From Spongiibacteraceae bacterium UBA5047 (GTDB taxonomy: Bacteria > Pseudomonadota > Gammaproteobacteria > Pseudomonadales > Spongiibacteraceae), in assembly GCA_002415025.1 (NCBI GenBank), contig DIBR01000034.1, positions 9,909 to 73,908 on the forward strand: a stretch of 64,000 nucleotides of DNA, given 5' to 3'. Of this stretch, positions 1 to 8,767 are shown piece after piece (the stretch's first letter is position 1; every line of letters starts with the position of its first letter). A program made the position numbers and the translations under genes. Under the pieces are notes generated by a model, which worked only from the letters and a program-made list of their open reading frames with translations, was not told where the DNA came from and did no database searches.

Positions 1-461
1 ATCGAGGTGGGATAACAACCGGCGCAGGCCACGAGATCCGCATCGCGCAGCTCTTTCGAGAAAATCTCAGGCAAGCCGTAAACCGCTTTTTCCAGCAGGT
101 CGGGGCAAACGTGTTCTTCGTGGTACCACTCGGACCAGAGCTTGGCATCGCGAATACGAAAGTCCGCCGACAAATCGATAACGCGCGTCCCGGCCGCCAG
201 CAGCTCAGGTACAGAATTCATGGCAACATTGTGCGGAGTTGCAAAAAACACCACATCGCACTCAGCCAGCTTGTCGGTTTCCGGTTCGGTAAAGCGCAGA
301 TCCAGACGTCCACGCAGACTGGGAAACAGTTCGTCAACACTCACACCGGCCTCGGCGCGAGAGGTAATCATGCTTACCTCCGCACCGGGATGGTCAACCA
401 GAATTCGCAGCAATTCAGCACCTGTATATCCGGTGCCACCAACAATACCTACCTTTAACAC
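1..461 (-). CDS. argC: N-acetyl-gamma-glutamyl-phosphate reductase, N-terminal part
   Basis: NADPH-dependent reductase of arginine biosynthesis, converting N-acetylglutamyl-5-phosphate to the semialdehyde in the cytoplasm. Reading leftward from a GTG at 461, the product begins VLKVGIVGGTGYTGAELL, a Rossmann GxxGYTG nucleotide loop typical of ArgC. At the window edge it reaches VACAGCYPT, the active-site cysteine motif of the family. About 153 codons are visible; the rest lies outside the window. It is divergent from the CLC channel gene. The GTG start is inferred from the position of the Rossmann strand. The identification is firm. Confidence 0.93.
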   Translation of the reverse strand, partial: MLKVGIVGGTGYTGAELLRILVDHPGAEVSMITSRAEAGVSVDELFPSLRGRLDLRFTEPETDKLAECDVVFFATPHNVAMNSVPELLAAGTRVIDLSADFRIRDAKLWSEWYHEEHVCPDLLEKAVYGLPEIFSKELRDADLVACAGCYPTS

Positions 462-619
462 AGCTATTCCCTGTATCGTTTGAGCAGGCCGATTAGGCCT
501 GCGAGGATGAGCCGCTTATAATAATCGATTTAGCACGCACACGCGAAGTAGAGCATGTCATCAGCCGTCACAAAACACACGATTCAAAGCCCGGAGCAGC
601 ACTTTTGTGCTGAATATTC

Positions 620-2353
620 GTGCTGAATAACAGCCTGCAGGAATTTCGGCGGCGCCTGGCCAGCCCGGACGCCGCATTACCCTATGCGCTTCTGGGCTTG
701 CTGTCGGGCGTAATAACCGCCGGGCTTATCATTCTCTTCCGGCTTGCACTGGAATGGCCTCTAGCCGAGTTTCTACCGGGCGACTCAGCAGAAAACTTCG
801 AAGCCCTGCCTCGCTACTGGCATTTTGCCCTGCCTTTTTGCGGCGCTTTGCTCCTGGGCCTGATATTACACTTCACGCCGCTGAGCTACCGCATGACCGG
901 CATACCTCATGTTATTGCCTCGCTGCACCACGGCCGCGGACGCCTGCCGCCCGGCAACCTCGCACTGCAATTTGGCGGCGGCCTGATTGCCTTGCTAAGC
1001 GGCCAGTCCGGAGGACGCGAAGGGCCCGCTGTACATATCGGCGCGGCCGCCAGCAGTTTGTTCGGCTTGAGAATGCGTCTGCCAAATAACAGCCTGCGGG
1101 TAATGACCGCCTGTGGCACCGCCGCCGCCATTGCCGCTTCCTTTAACACACCCATCGCCGGTGTGATTTTTGCCATGGAAGTGGTCATGCTCGAATATAC
1201 GGTGACGGGGTTTGTACCCGTGATTCTCGCCTCGGTAACCGCCACCACCCTATCCCAGGCCGTTTTTGGCGACATTGTTTTTCTGCCTGCCGGCGACCTC
1301 AACATGAACTCCTTGCTCGAGCTGCCGTTTATCGCGCTGCTGGGTATTTCTGCCGGCGTATTGTCGGGGCTGTTTGTGAGCATCCAGTCGCGCTGTCTGC
1401 GCTTACTCAACAAGCCGGTTTTGCTGCGCATGCTGCTGGCAGGTCTGGTTACAGGCCTTTGCGCCACGCTGGCACCACAAATTCTCGGCATAGGTTACGA
1501 CAGCCTGCAAGCCGCGATGGACGGCAGTTACAGCCTTCAGGTTCTGCTGCTCTTGCTGGTACTTAAACTGCTGGCCAGTGCCGTATCGTGCGGTATGGGC
1601 ATGCCCATAGGCATTATTGGGCCGAGTTTGCTGATTGGCGCCTTTGCAGGCGCACTGTTGGGCAATGTCGGCGTGATGCTGTTTCCGGAACTCGCGGCAG
1701 ACCACAGTTTTTATGTGTTGCTCGGCATGGCCGCCACCATGGGCGCCATTTTGAACGCGCCACTGGCTGCGCTGCTGGCTATCATCGAACTCACCCACAA
1801 TCTCAACGTTGTGTTCCCGGCAATGCTGGCCGTCATCGCCGCGCAATTGGTGCACAAGGAAGGCTTCGGCCTGCAGTCTGCCCACCAGACCACATTGCAG
1901 GCAACACAGCAGTCAGTACGATCCGACCCGCTGACTCTCGAGTTGCTACGCACCAGTGTGGCCGCCCTGATGGATCGCAACCTCAAACATGTTGTGCAGC
2001 ATCTTCCGGTCGCCGATATCCCCGGCTTGACTGAAAAGCCTGTACGCTGGCTGGTTATCACCAATCAGGAGGGGCAGCAGATTGTCGTGCACCGGGAACA
2101 CTGGTTTCCCTTGCTGAATGCGCTGCAGCCGGAGGATGAAACCATCGATTTGCTGGCGATACTGGAGCACCGTCGTCGCACAGCCGCCGTTGACGTAACA
2201 GGCACGCTGTGGGAAGCCCTGGACGCCATGAACCAGGCCGGACTCGATACCCTGTTTGTCAGCAGCAGCCGACAACGGCGCGGCCCACCGGATGAAGGCA
2301 TCATTACTCGCGAGGCCCTGTCCGACCACTACAACTTACCGATCAGGTTCTGA
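620..2353 (+). CDS. CLC-family chloride channel / H+-Cl- antiporter with C-terminal regulatory region
   Basis: Inner-membrane anion channel or Cl-/H+ exchanger. The protein is 577 residues with about ten hydrophobic helices. The selectivity loops are visible: GIP at residues 94-96 and GREGP at 131-136, with the gating glutamate at 134. A later GMGMPIGIIGPSLLIGA stretch matches the helix N motif region. The last 150 residues are soluble and look like a CBS-type pair (weak). The start is GTG at 620 with no strong Shine-Dalgarno sequence. It precedes hemJ by only 3 bases, so it is probably co-transcribed with the heme genes. Whether it is a channel or an exchanger cannot be told here. Confidence 0.88.
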   Translation: MLNNSLQEFRRRLASPDAALPYALLGLLSGVITAGLIILFRLALEWPLAEFLPGDSAENFEALPRYWHFALPFCGALLLGLILHFTPLSYRMTGIPHVIASLHHGRGRLPPGNLALQFGGGLIALLSGQSGGREGPAVHIGAAASSLFGLRMRLPNNSLRVMTACGTAAAIAASFNTPIAGVIFAMEVVMLEYTVTGFVPVILASVTATTLSQAVFGDIVFLPAGDLNMNSLLELPFIALLGISAGVLSGLFVSIQSRCLRLLNKPVLLRMLLAGLVTGLCATLAPQILGIGYDSLQAAMDGSYSLQVLLLLLVLKLLASAVSCGMGMPIGIIGPSLLIGAFAGALLGNVGVMLFPELAADHSFYVLLGMAATMGAILNAPLAALLAIIELTHNLNVVFPAMLAVIAAQLVHKEGFGLQSAHQTTLQATQQSVRSDPLTLELLRTSVAALMDRNLKHVVQHLPVADIPGLTEKPVRWLVITNQEGQQIVVHREHWFPLLNALQPEDETIDLLAILEHRRRTAAVDVTGTLWEALDAMNQAGLDTLFVSSSRQRRGPPDEGIITREALSDHYNLPIRF

Positions 2354-2356
2354 GCT

Positions 2357-2776
2357 ATGCTGTGGATCAAGGCTTTTCACATTATCGCCATGGTGTGCTG
2401 GTTTGCCGGCATTTTTTATCTGCCCAGACTGTTTGTGTACCACGCTATGGCAGAAGAACAGGCCACGCGTGATCACCTGAAAACCATGGAGCGCAAACTC
2501 TATCGCTTTGTCACACCCTTTGCGGCGCTCACCATTATTTTCGGCTTGATATTACTGACGCAGAACTGGTCTTTTTATCTGAGCCAACACTGGATGCAGC
2601 TAAAATTGCTGCTGGTTATCGCCCTGATAATTTACCACGGCTATTGCGGCGTACTGGTGACGCGCTTTGAATCCGATGCCAATATCCGCTCCCACATTTT
2701 CTATCGCTGGTTCAATGAAGCGCCGGTAGTGGTTTTGTTTGGCGCTATTATCCTCGTTGTGGTTCGGCCATTTTAA
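2357..2776 (+). CDS. hemJ: Protoporphyrinogen IX oxidase HemJ
   Basis: Small integral membrane enzyme (139 residues, four transmembrane helices) oxidising protoporphyrinogen IX to protoporphyrin IX. The family-typical start WIKAFHIIAMVCWFAG carries the conserved histidine at residue 8, and LPRLFVYHA follows. A conserved KxMERKLYRFVTPFA region (about 47-57) and an internal YHGYCG are also family features. It lies directly upstream of hemL and hemB, which supports a heme role. It was long annotated as a conserved membrane protein or CopD-like. Identification is confident from sequence and context. Confidence 0.88.
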   Translation: MLWIKAFHIIAMVCWFAGIFYLPRLFVYHAMAEEQATRDHLKTMERKLYRFVTPFAALTIIFGLILLTQNWSFYLSQHWMQLKLLLVIALIIYHGYCGVLVTRFESDANIRSHIFYRWFNEAPVVVLFGAIILVVVRPF

Positions 2777-2841
2777 AAGACCGCCCTGCAAAACGAGCGC
2801 CGATAAGCGATAATGCCGCCACATTGACAAGCGAGTGTTTT

Positions 2842-4137
2842 ATGCAAGATTCACAAAACCCGAATTCAAGCGCACTGTTTGAAGCAGCGAAAAAACGTAT
2901 TCCCGGCGGCGTCAACTCACCGGTTCGGGCTTTCAAGGCCGTTGGCGGCACTCCGGTTTTTGTTGATCGCGCGGAGGGCGCGTACCTGTTCGATGTCGAT
3001 GGCAAGCGCTATATCGACTACGTATTGTCCTGGGGGCCAATGCTCCTCGGCCACGCCAATGCCGAGGTACTGGCCGCCGTGCGCAAGCAACTGGACAAGG
3101 GGTTGAGTTTCGGCGCACCCACCGCACTGGAAACCGAACTCGCTGAAACGTTGTGTATGCTGGTGCCCGGCATGGACCAGGTACGCATGGTCAATTCCGG
3201 TACCGAGGCTACCATGAGCGCCATTCGTCTCGCCCGGGGAGCTACCGGGCGCGACACCATTATCAAATTTGAGGGTTGTTACCACGGCCATTCCGATTCA
3301 CTTCTGATAAAGGCAGGCTCCGGCGCACTGACCTTTGGCGTGCCAAGCTCCCCCGGGGTGCCCAAGGCACTGGCCGACCATACCCTCACCCTCACCTATA
3401 ACGATATTGAAGGGCTGAAAAAAACCTTTGCCGATATCGGTGATCAAGTCGCCTGCGTTATTGTCGAGCCGGTGGCGGGCAATATGAATTGCGTGCCACC
3501 CATACCCGGCTTTCTGGAAACACTCAGGGAGGTCTGCGACGCGAGCGGCGCATTGCTTATCATTGACGAAGTAATGACAGGCTTCCGCCTCGGCAGTGCC
3601 GGCGCACAGGGGTATTACGGTGTAAAAGCAGATCTGACCACTCTGGGTAAAGTCATGGGCGGCGGCATGCCGGTGGCAGCCTTCGGCGGCCGGGAAGACA
3701 TCATGCAACAACTGGCGCCGGCAGGCCCTGTATATCAGGCCGGAACGCTGTCCGGTAATCCGCTGGCAATGGCCGCAGGCCTTGCCATGCTCAAGGCCGT
3801 TCAGGCTCCCGGTTTTTACGAGCCGCTGTTTGCGCGCACTGAGCAGTTAGTCAAAGGGCTGCGTGAACGCGCCGCCGCCGCCGGAATTGCCATGACCAGC
3901 AACCATGTCGGCACCATGTTTGGCGTATTTTTTACTGACGAAAAACACATCACCAACTACCAACAGGTTATGGCCTGTGATACCGAACGTTTCAACCGTT
4001 TCTTTCACGGCATGTTAAAGGAAGGGGTATACCTCGCTCCCGCCAGCTACGAAGCCGGCTTTTTGTCCGCTGCGCACAGCGAGGCGGATATCAACGACAC
4101 TCTCAGCGCCGCCGAGAAAGTCTTCAACACCCTTTAA
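2842..4137 (+). CDS. hemL: Glutamate-1-semialdehyde 2,1-aminomutase
   Basis: PLP enzyme of the C5 heme pathway, converting glutamate-1-semialdehyde to 5-aminolevulinate. At 431 residues it is the usual length. Seen: the N-terminal KRIPGGVNSPVRAF signature, the PLP phosphate loop NSGTEATMSAIRLARG (about 118-133), ECYHGH-like GCYHGHSD, DEVMTGFR, and the Schiff-base lysine about residue 270 in TTLGKVMGGGMP. A TTG six codons upstream extends the frame, but the ATG at 2842 fits family N-termini. It lies between hemJ and hemB. Confidence 0.96.
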   Translation: MQDSQNPNSSALFEAAKKRIPGGVNSPVRAFKAVGGTPVFVDRAEGAYLFDVDGKRYIDYVLSWGPMLLGHANAEVLAAVRKQLDKGLSFGAPTALETELAETLCMLVPGMDQVRMVNSGTEATMSAIRLARGATGRDTIIKFEGCYHGHSDSLLIKAGSGALTFGVPSSPGVPKALADHTLTLTYNDIEGLKKTFADIGDQVACVIVEPVAGNMNCVPPIPGFLETLREVCDASGALLIIDEVMTGFRLGSAGAQGYYGVKADLTTLGKVMGGGMPVAAFGGREDIMQQLAPAGPVYQAGTLSGNPLAMAAGLAMLKAVQAPGFYEPLFARTEQLVKGLRERAAAAGIAMTSNHVGTMFGVFFTDEKHITNYQQVMACDTERFNRFFHGMLKEGVYLAPASYEAGFLSAAHSEADINDTLSAAEKVFNTL

Positions 4138-4163
4138 CGAACGGTCAGGCCCTGGAGCACACT

Positions 4164-5183
4164 ATGAGCAAATCCCTCAACCGCGGCGCCTTCCCCAACA
4201 CACGCATGCGGCGCATGCGCGCCGACGAATTCTCGCGGCGCCTGATGCGCGAAAACCGGCTCAGCACCGATGATCTGATTTACCCCATGTTTGTACTCGA
4301 CGGCAAAGACCAGCGGGACGCAGTCACATCGATGCCGGGCGTTGAGCGCCTGAGCATTGATTTACTGCTAAAAGAAGCGAAAGAGCTGATTGCATTGGGC
4401 ATTCCGGCCATTGCCCTGTTTCCGGTCGTGGACGCTGCCGGAAAATCCGAGCTGGCCGAAGAAGCTTACAACAGCAATGGCCTGGTACAACGCTGTGTGA
4501 GCGCCCTGAAAGACAAATTCCCCGAGCTGGGCGTCATCACCGATGTCGCGCTGGACCCCTACACTACCCACGGCCAGGACGGCATTATCGATGACAAGGG
4601 CTATGTCCTGAACGACCGCACCGTCGATACTCTGGTCAAACAGGCGCTGTCTCATGCTGCCGCCGGAGCCGACGTGGTGGCGCCCTCGGATATGATGGAC
4701 GGTCGTATTGGCGATATTCGTCAGGCTCTGGAAGCCAGCAGCCAGTTCAACACACGAATTCTCGCGTATTCAGCCAAATATGCATCCAGCTATTACGGCC
4801 CCTTTCGCGATGCGGTGGGCTCGGCGGGCAATCTTGCCGGCGGCAATAAATACAGCTACCAGATGGACCCGGCCAACAGCGACGAAGCCCTGCACGAGTG
4901 CGCGCTCGACCTGCAGGAGGGCGCCGATATGATCATGGTTAAACCCGGCATGCCCTATCTCGACATTGTGCGCCGCGTAAAAGATGAACTGGCTGCGCCG
5001 ACCTATGTGTACCAGGTGAGTGGTGAATACGCGATGCACTGTGCGGCTTTCGAAAAGGGCTGGCTGGAAAAGGATGCCGTGATAATGGAGTCACTTCTAT
5101 GCATCAAGCGCGCCGGCGCCGACGGCATTCTCACCTATTTTGCCAAGGATGCCGCGCGTCTCATAAATCACGCCGAACGCTAG
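4164..5183 (+). CDS. hemB: Delta-aminolevulinic acid dehydratase (porphobilinogen synthase)
   Basis: Condenses two 5-aminolevulinate molecules to porphobilinogen. At 339 residues, the two Schiff-base lysines fall at 205 (YSAKYASSYYGPF) and 260 (MVKPGMPYLD), the same numbering as the Pseudomonas enzyme. The metal loop reads DVALDPYTTHGQDG with aspartates instead of the zinc cysteines, so this is the Mg/K-dependent class. The ATG at 4164 is preceded by TGGAG. It follows hemL by 26 bases; together with hemJ they form a heme block. Confidence 0.97.
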   Translation: MSKSLNRGAFPNTRMRRMRADEFSRRLMRENRLSTDDLIYPMFVLDGKDQRDAVTSMPGVERLSIDLLLKEAKELIALGIPAIALFPVVDAAGKSELAEEAYNSNGLVQRCVSALKDKFPELGVITDVALDPYTTHGQDGIIDDKGYVLNDRTVDTLVKQALSHAAAGADVVAPSDMMDGRIGDIRQALEASSQFNTRILAYSAKYASSYYGPFRDAVGSAGNLAGGNKYSYQMDPANSDEALHECALDLQEGADMIMVKPGMPYLDIVRRVKDELAAPTYVYQVSGEYAMHCAAFEKGWLEKDAVIMESLLCIKRAGADGILTYFAKDAARLINHAER

Positions 5184-5244
5184 GAAATGTCGGCTTTTTT
5201 GCATACACTCTTGCCATACAACTGACTCGCTAGAGGTTAATAAC

Positions 5245-6009
5245 ATGAATAAGAAACTACTGGGCGCGCTGGCGCTGTTAATTCCTTTCTCGGCGTCAGC
5301 CGACATCATCGGTGTCACTGCGGGGGCGTACCATTGGAAGCAGGATTTTTCTGGTGATTTGCGCGCAGATCAAGCCGGCGACGACGAAATCGATCTGGAA
5401 GATGACCTGAACTTTGATGACGACAAGACCAACGTTTTTTTCGTTGCTCTGGAGCACCCAATTCCGCTGCTCCCCAATATCCGTCTTGGCAGCACCGGAA
5501 TTGATCTAAGCGAAACAGGCACGGTTTCACGCACCTTCCAATACGAAGGCAATACCTATAACCAGGGTTCGCAAGTCCGATCGGACATAGACCTGAGCCA
5601 CGTAGATGCTACGCTGTACTACGAAATTCTGGACAATATAGTTTCGCTGGATATCGGCCTGACTGCGCGTAAATTCGATGGTGAAGCAAAAATCACAGAC
5701 GTCACCCCGGGGGGCACGGGGCAATCTGCAAGCAGCGACATCGATGGCACCCTGCCTTTGCTATACGCGAACGCCCGGGTTGACCTGCCATTCTTGCCCG
5801 GCCTTTATGCCGCAGGCGAAATGCACGGCATAAGCGTTAGCGGAAACTCCCTGATCGATACCAAGGTGAATATCGGTTACGAAATACTGGGCATAGTCGG
5901 GCTTGAACTCGGCGTTCGCAGCTTCGACCTTGACCTTGAAGGCGACGACGACGAAGAATTCAATATGACTGTCGACGGCGCATTCTTTGGTATTGTGATC
6001 GACCTGTAA
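5245..6009 (+). CDS. TIGR04219-type outer-membrane beta-barrel protein
   Basis: Predicted outer-membrane protein of 254 residues. A Sec signal peptide is clear (MNKKLLGALALLIPFSASA, cleavage about residue 19). The mature part has alternating hydrophobic strands, acidic turns (DDEIDLEDDLNFDDDK) and a C-terminal strand ending in aromatic/hydrophobic residues (GAFFGIVIDL), as expected for a barrel. The overall pattern recalls the TIGR04219 family; the function is unknown. It has its own upstream gap and a downstream terminator, so it is probably monocistronic. Confidence 0.75.
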   Translation: MNKKLLGALALLIPFSASADIIGVTAGAYHWKQDFSGDLRADQAGDDEIDLEDDLNFDDDKTNVFFVALEHPIPLLPNIRLGSTGIDLSETGTVSRTFQYEGNTYNQGSQVRSDIDLSHVDATLYYEILDNIVSLDIGLTARKFDGEAKITDVTPGGTGQSASSDIDGTLPLLYANARVDLPFLPGLYAAGEMHGISVSGNSLIDTKVNIGYEILGIVGLELGVRSFDLDLEGDDDEEFNMTVDGAFFGIVIDL

Positions 6010-6030
6010 TACCATCCAGACATCCCCCCA

Positions 6031-6054
6031 ACCCGGCTTCGCGCCGGGTTTTTT
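6031..6054 (+). terminator. Rho-independent terminator after the barrel gene
   Basis: Hairpin ACCCGGC-TTCGC-GCCGGGT followed by a run of T residues, 20 bases after the stop codon of the outer-membrane protein gene. The GC-rich stem and U tract are textbook. Confidence 0.85.
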
Positions 6055-6160
6055 GTGCCCGTCTGAACCAAACCAATTTATCGTAATACTTACGTATATT
6101 TAATTATCCCTACCGGTTTATCGGCAGTAGTCTGGCCAAAACAAGAAAAGGAATCCGCTT

Positions 6161-7420
6161 ATGTCTTCCGACTTCAGCCGACGCTCACTTTTCAAAGGCC
6201 TGGGGATTGGTTCCGGTCTGGGCCTGCTCGCCGGAGTAGGCGCAAGCGCGTTATTGAAAAATGATAAAATCTGCCTCGACGAATCGCTCCCGGCCGACGC
6301 GCCCGCTACCAGCCATGCCCTCCGCCGCCTGATCAACACCTTCAACGATTTCGACCAGGTTTACCTGAAAGGTCTGTTCGGCGAACCGGATGCCCACGAG
6401 GTCGCCGAGGGCGAGCGCTACTTACTGCATTTGCTGGCCACCGGTATTGAACTGTTTGTGGAAGGCCGCGACACCCATCCCGAGTTCGCCTCCATCGTTA
6501 GTCCGACCCGGAAGTTGATGGGAGACAACGCCGACGCCTACTATTTTCACAGCCAGATTCGCGGCGATACCTGGTACCGCATTCGAGGCCAGCTCACCGG
6601 TGAAACCTACCTTTCCTTTACTGTTCACACCGGCGATACGCCCGGCGGCTGGGCAACCGGCGTTGCCTCGGCGATCAATCATCAGGATATGAAAATTGAT
6701 GCCGACGGCAACTTCGAGTTGCTGCTCGGCCCCGAAGACCGCGGCAACGGTTTTTTCACCACTCATAATGCGGTTTCGATTATTAGCCGCCATTATTATC
6801 AGAACGAAAACTATGCAGCAGCCGACCCCCTGCTCCACCCCCGCCTGAGTATTGAACCGGTCGAATCGGTAGCACCACCGACGCCATTAAGCGATGCGGA
6901 AATGGCACGCAAGCTGGATTCCCTGAACGCCTTTGTGCGCGCAAACAGTATTGAGCGCCCCATGTTCAACCCACTCACAACCCCCGACTGGTTTTCCATC
7001 ATCCCCAACAAGCTGGGCAAGCCGGCCAAATGGAAAAACGACGAAGCCGGCGGCGGCTGGGGCGCTGTCGACAACGCCTACAGCGCAGGGCTTTTTAACA
7101 TCAAACCCGATGAGGCCTTAATCATTCGCGGCGTGATGCCCGACTGCCTGTTCTCGAATGTGCTGTTGTGGAATCGATACCTGCAAAGCTTCGACTATCG
7201 CTACCGGCAGGTATCGCTCAACAAAAAACAAATGCAACTGGCTGATGACGGCAGTTTTACCATCGTCGTCGCCCACAGCGATCCGGGCGTGGGGAACTGG
7301 CTCGATACCGAAGGACACGTCAACGGCATCATTTACTGGCGCTTTATGCTGCCCAGCACCGACATTGCAGAAATGAGCACGGAAAAAGTTGCACTCCACG
7401 AGGTGGCCGCCAGAGTTTGA
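6161..7420 (+). CDS. DUF1214 domain protein with Tat signal
   Basis: A 419-residue protein of unknown function. The N-terminus SRRSLFKGLGIGSG (from residue 6) is a twin-arginine motif followed by a hydrophobic stretch, so export as a folded protein is likely. The body matches DUF1214-type proteins: WYRIRGQLTGETYLSFTVHTG in the middle and IIRGVMPDCLFSNVLLWN plus VAHSDPGVGNWLDTEGH near the C-terminus. Such proteins often occur with lipid or hydrocarbon functions, but nothing nearby confirms that. ATG with AGGAA upstream. Confidence 0.72.
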   Translation: MSSDFSRRSLFKGLGIGSGLGLLAGVGASALLKNDKICLDESLPADAPATSHALRRLINTFNDFDQVYLKGLFGEPDAHEVAEGERYLLHLLATGIELFVEGRDTHPEFASIVSPTRKLMGDNADAYYFHSQIRGDTWYRIRGQLTGETYLSFTVHTGDTPGGWATGVASAINHQDMKIDADGNFELLLGPEDRGNGFFTTHNAVSIISRHYYQNENYAAADPLLHPRLSIEPVESVAPPTPLSDAEMARKLDSLNAFVRANSIERPMFNPLTTPDWFSIIPNKLGKPAKWKNDEAGGGWGAVDNAYSAGLFNIKPDEALIIRGVMPDCLFSNVLLWNRYLQSFDYRYRQVSLNKKQMQLADDGSFTIVVAHSDPGVGNWLDTEGHVNGIIYWRFMLPSTDIAEMSTEKVALHEVAARV

Positions 7421-7486
7421 TCAATTTCCTTGAGCTCGGCAAAGGCTTTGAGTAGGCTTCTCTGCGCACTAGCGGATAAAAAGCCA

Positions 7487-8167
7487 ATGCCCGTCATCAA
7501 GCTCGTACAATCTCTGATTCTTTGCCTTTCGGCTCTTCTGGGGCACGCGGGGCAGGCCTTTGCCTGCAGCTGCATCTGGCAAGGTAACTTTGCCGAGATC
7601 GACAAGAGTGGCGCTACCATTGTGCTGGGCAAGGTGCTGTCCCACAAAGGCAACTCCATGGACCTGCAGGTTCACGAGGTTTTGCAGGGCAAGCTGTATC
7701 GCGAAGAGATTCGGATCTGGGGCGAAGTGGGGTCGCTATGTCGCGCCGAGCTCAGCAACTTCGCCGATGGCAGCGAATGGCTTCTGGTGCTCGACACCAT
7801 CACCACCGTGCCCGACAAGGGCTTTAACCCCAACACTCCCAATATCAGCTTTGGTCGCAAGGACGATTTCAGCCTCAAGCGCTGCGGTGTTTACTGGCTG
7901 GAGCATCACAATGGCTACCTGCGCGGCAATGTAGACGATGACAAACGCTGGCTTTATCTCGACAAAAAGAAATCGCCGGTCAGCCTGGAGCTGATTCGTC
8001 GCTTTCTCGCAGGAAAACTGGATAAATCACTGATCGCCGAAGCTGCAAAAACGCCAACAAAAAAAGGCGAGTTGCTCACCGACACCAAAGTCTTTCTGTT
8101 GCAACAACAACGCGAGGAACGTCTGCGTGAGCGTCTCGAAAATCTAGAGCCGGAAGAGCCCGATTAA
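7487..8167 (+). CDS. Secreted protein of unknown function, N-terminal CSC
   Basis: 226 residues from the ATG at 7487; the frame is open 19 codons further to a TTG, but the ATG gives a proper signal peptide (MPVIKLVQSLILCLSALLG...AFA). The mature protein begins CSC, recalling NTR/TIMP-like domains where an N-terminal cysteine pair is structural, and four more cysteines follow. The C-terminal 40 residues are charged and probably helical. No known function recognised. It overlaps the convergent Nudix gene by 24 bases. Confidence 0.6.
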   Translation: MPVIKLVQSLILCLSALLGHAGQAFACSCIWQGNFAEIDKSGATIVLGKVLSHKGNSMDLQVHEVLQGKLYREEIRIWGEVGSLCRAELSNFADGSEWLLVLDTITTVPDKGFNPNTPNISFGRKDDFSLKRCGVYWLEHHNGYLRGNVDDDKRWLYLDKKKSPVSLELIRRFLAGKLDKSLIAEAAKTPTKKGELLTDTKVFLLQQQREERLRERLENLEPEEPD

Positions 8168-8767
8168 CTCGTCCAGCATCACCAGCGACAAGCCCCATAT
8201 TCTGCGGCCCTTATACAAGTAGCACGGCAGATTCAATTTCAGCCTGCCCCGCTCCCACACCATCTGCTCACGATTCATCCGGTTACCAAGATAGGCCAGC
8301 GGCACCCAGATCACTTCGGCAACCTCATGATTGGGTTTGGGCTCGGGCATTACCTGCACGGAATAAACATAGGGCGTGATAACCATGGGCCGACGACCGC
8401 TATGCGGACGACTGAGAATATCGGACAGGCGTCCGATGCAGTGCCCCACCAGCTCCGGGTCTACGCCAATTTCCTCACGCGTTTCGCGCTCTGCGGTTGC
8501 GCGGCTATGGCGGTCATCGGTTTCCATCCGGCCACCGGGAAAGGCCATATGCCCGGACCAGGGGTCGCCTTCACGGTCAGCACGCTTGATCATCAACACT
8601 TCCGGCCCCACCGAACCGTCGCGAACCAGCATCGCCACTGCCGAGCGTTTTACCCAGCGCCGCCACCAACGCTTGCGCGGGCGAAACCGCCCCAGCGTCT
8701 GCTGTATTTCAGCAAGCGTCAGTGCAGCTTCGCGAACAGTGCGTGGCTCCCGGTCAGTCGAAGACAT
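8144..8767 (-). CDS. Nudix hydrolase, CoA pyrophosphatase type
   Basis: 207 residues from ATG at 8767. The Nudix box is visible as GGRMETDDRHSRATAERE followed by TREEIGV; the FPGG lead-in and upstream VLMIKRADREGDPWSGHMAFPGG-like context are typical of the NudL/CoA pyrophosphatase subgroup, which cleaves CoA to 4'-phosphopantetheine and 3',5'-ADP. The first acidic position of the box is Asp rather than Glu. The start overlaps the end of mrcB by 14 bases. An upstream in-frame extension to 8893 would lie wholly inside mrcB and is unlikely. Substrate is inferred. Confidence 0.8.
   Translation of the reverse strand: MSSTDREPRTVREAALTLAEIQQTLGRFRPRKRWWRRWVKRSAVAMLVRDGSVGPEVLMIKRADREGDPWSGHMAFPGGRMETDDRHSRATAERETREEIGVDPELVGHCIGRLSDILSRPHSGRRPMVITPYVYSVQVMPEPKPNHEVAEVIWVPLAYLGNRMNREQMVWERGRLKLNLPCYLYKGRRIWGLSLVMLDELIGLFRL

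Noticed and set aside
907..1491. Long antisense frame in the CLC gene
   Set aside because: It lies wholly opposite a well-conserved gene and its translation has no domain; it is a shadow of high-GC codon usage. The same applies to similar antisense frames throughout.
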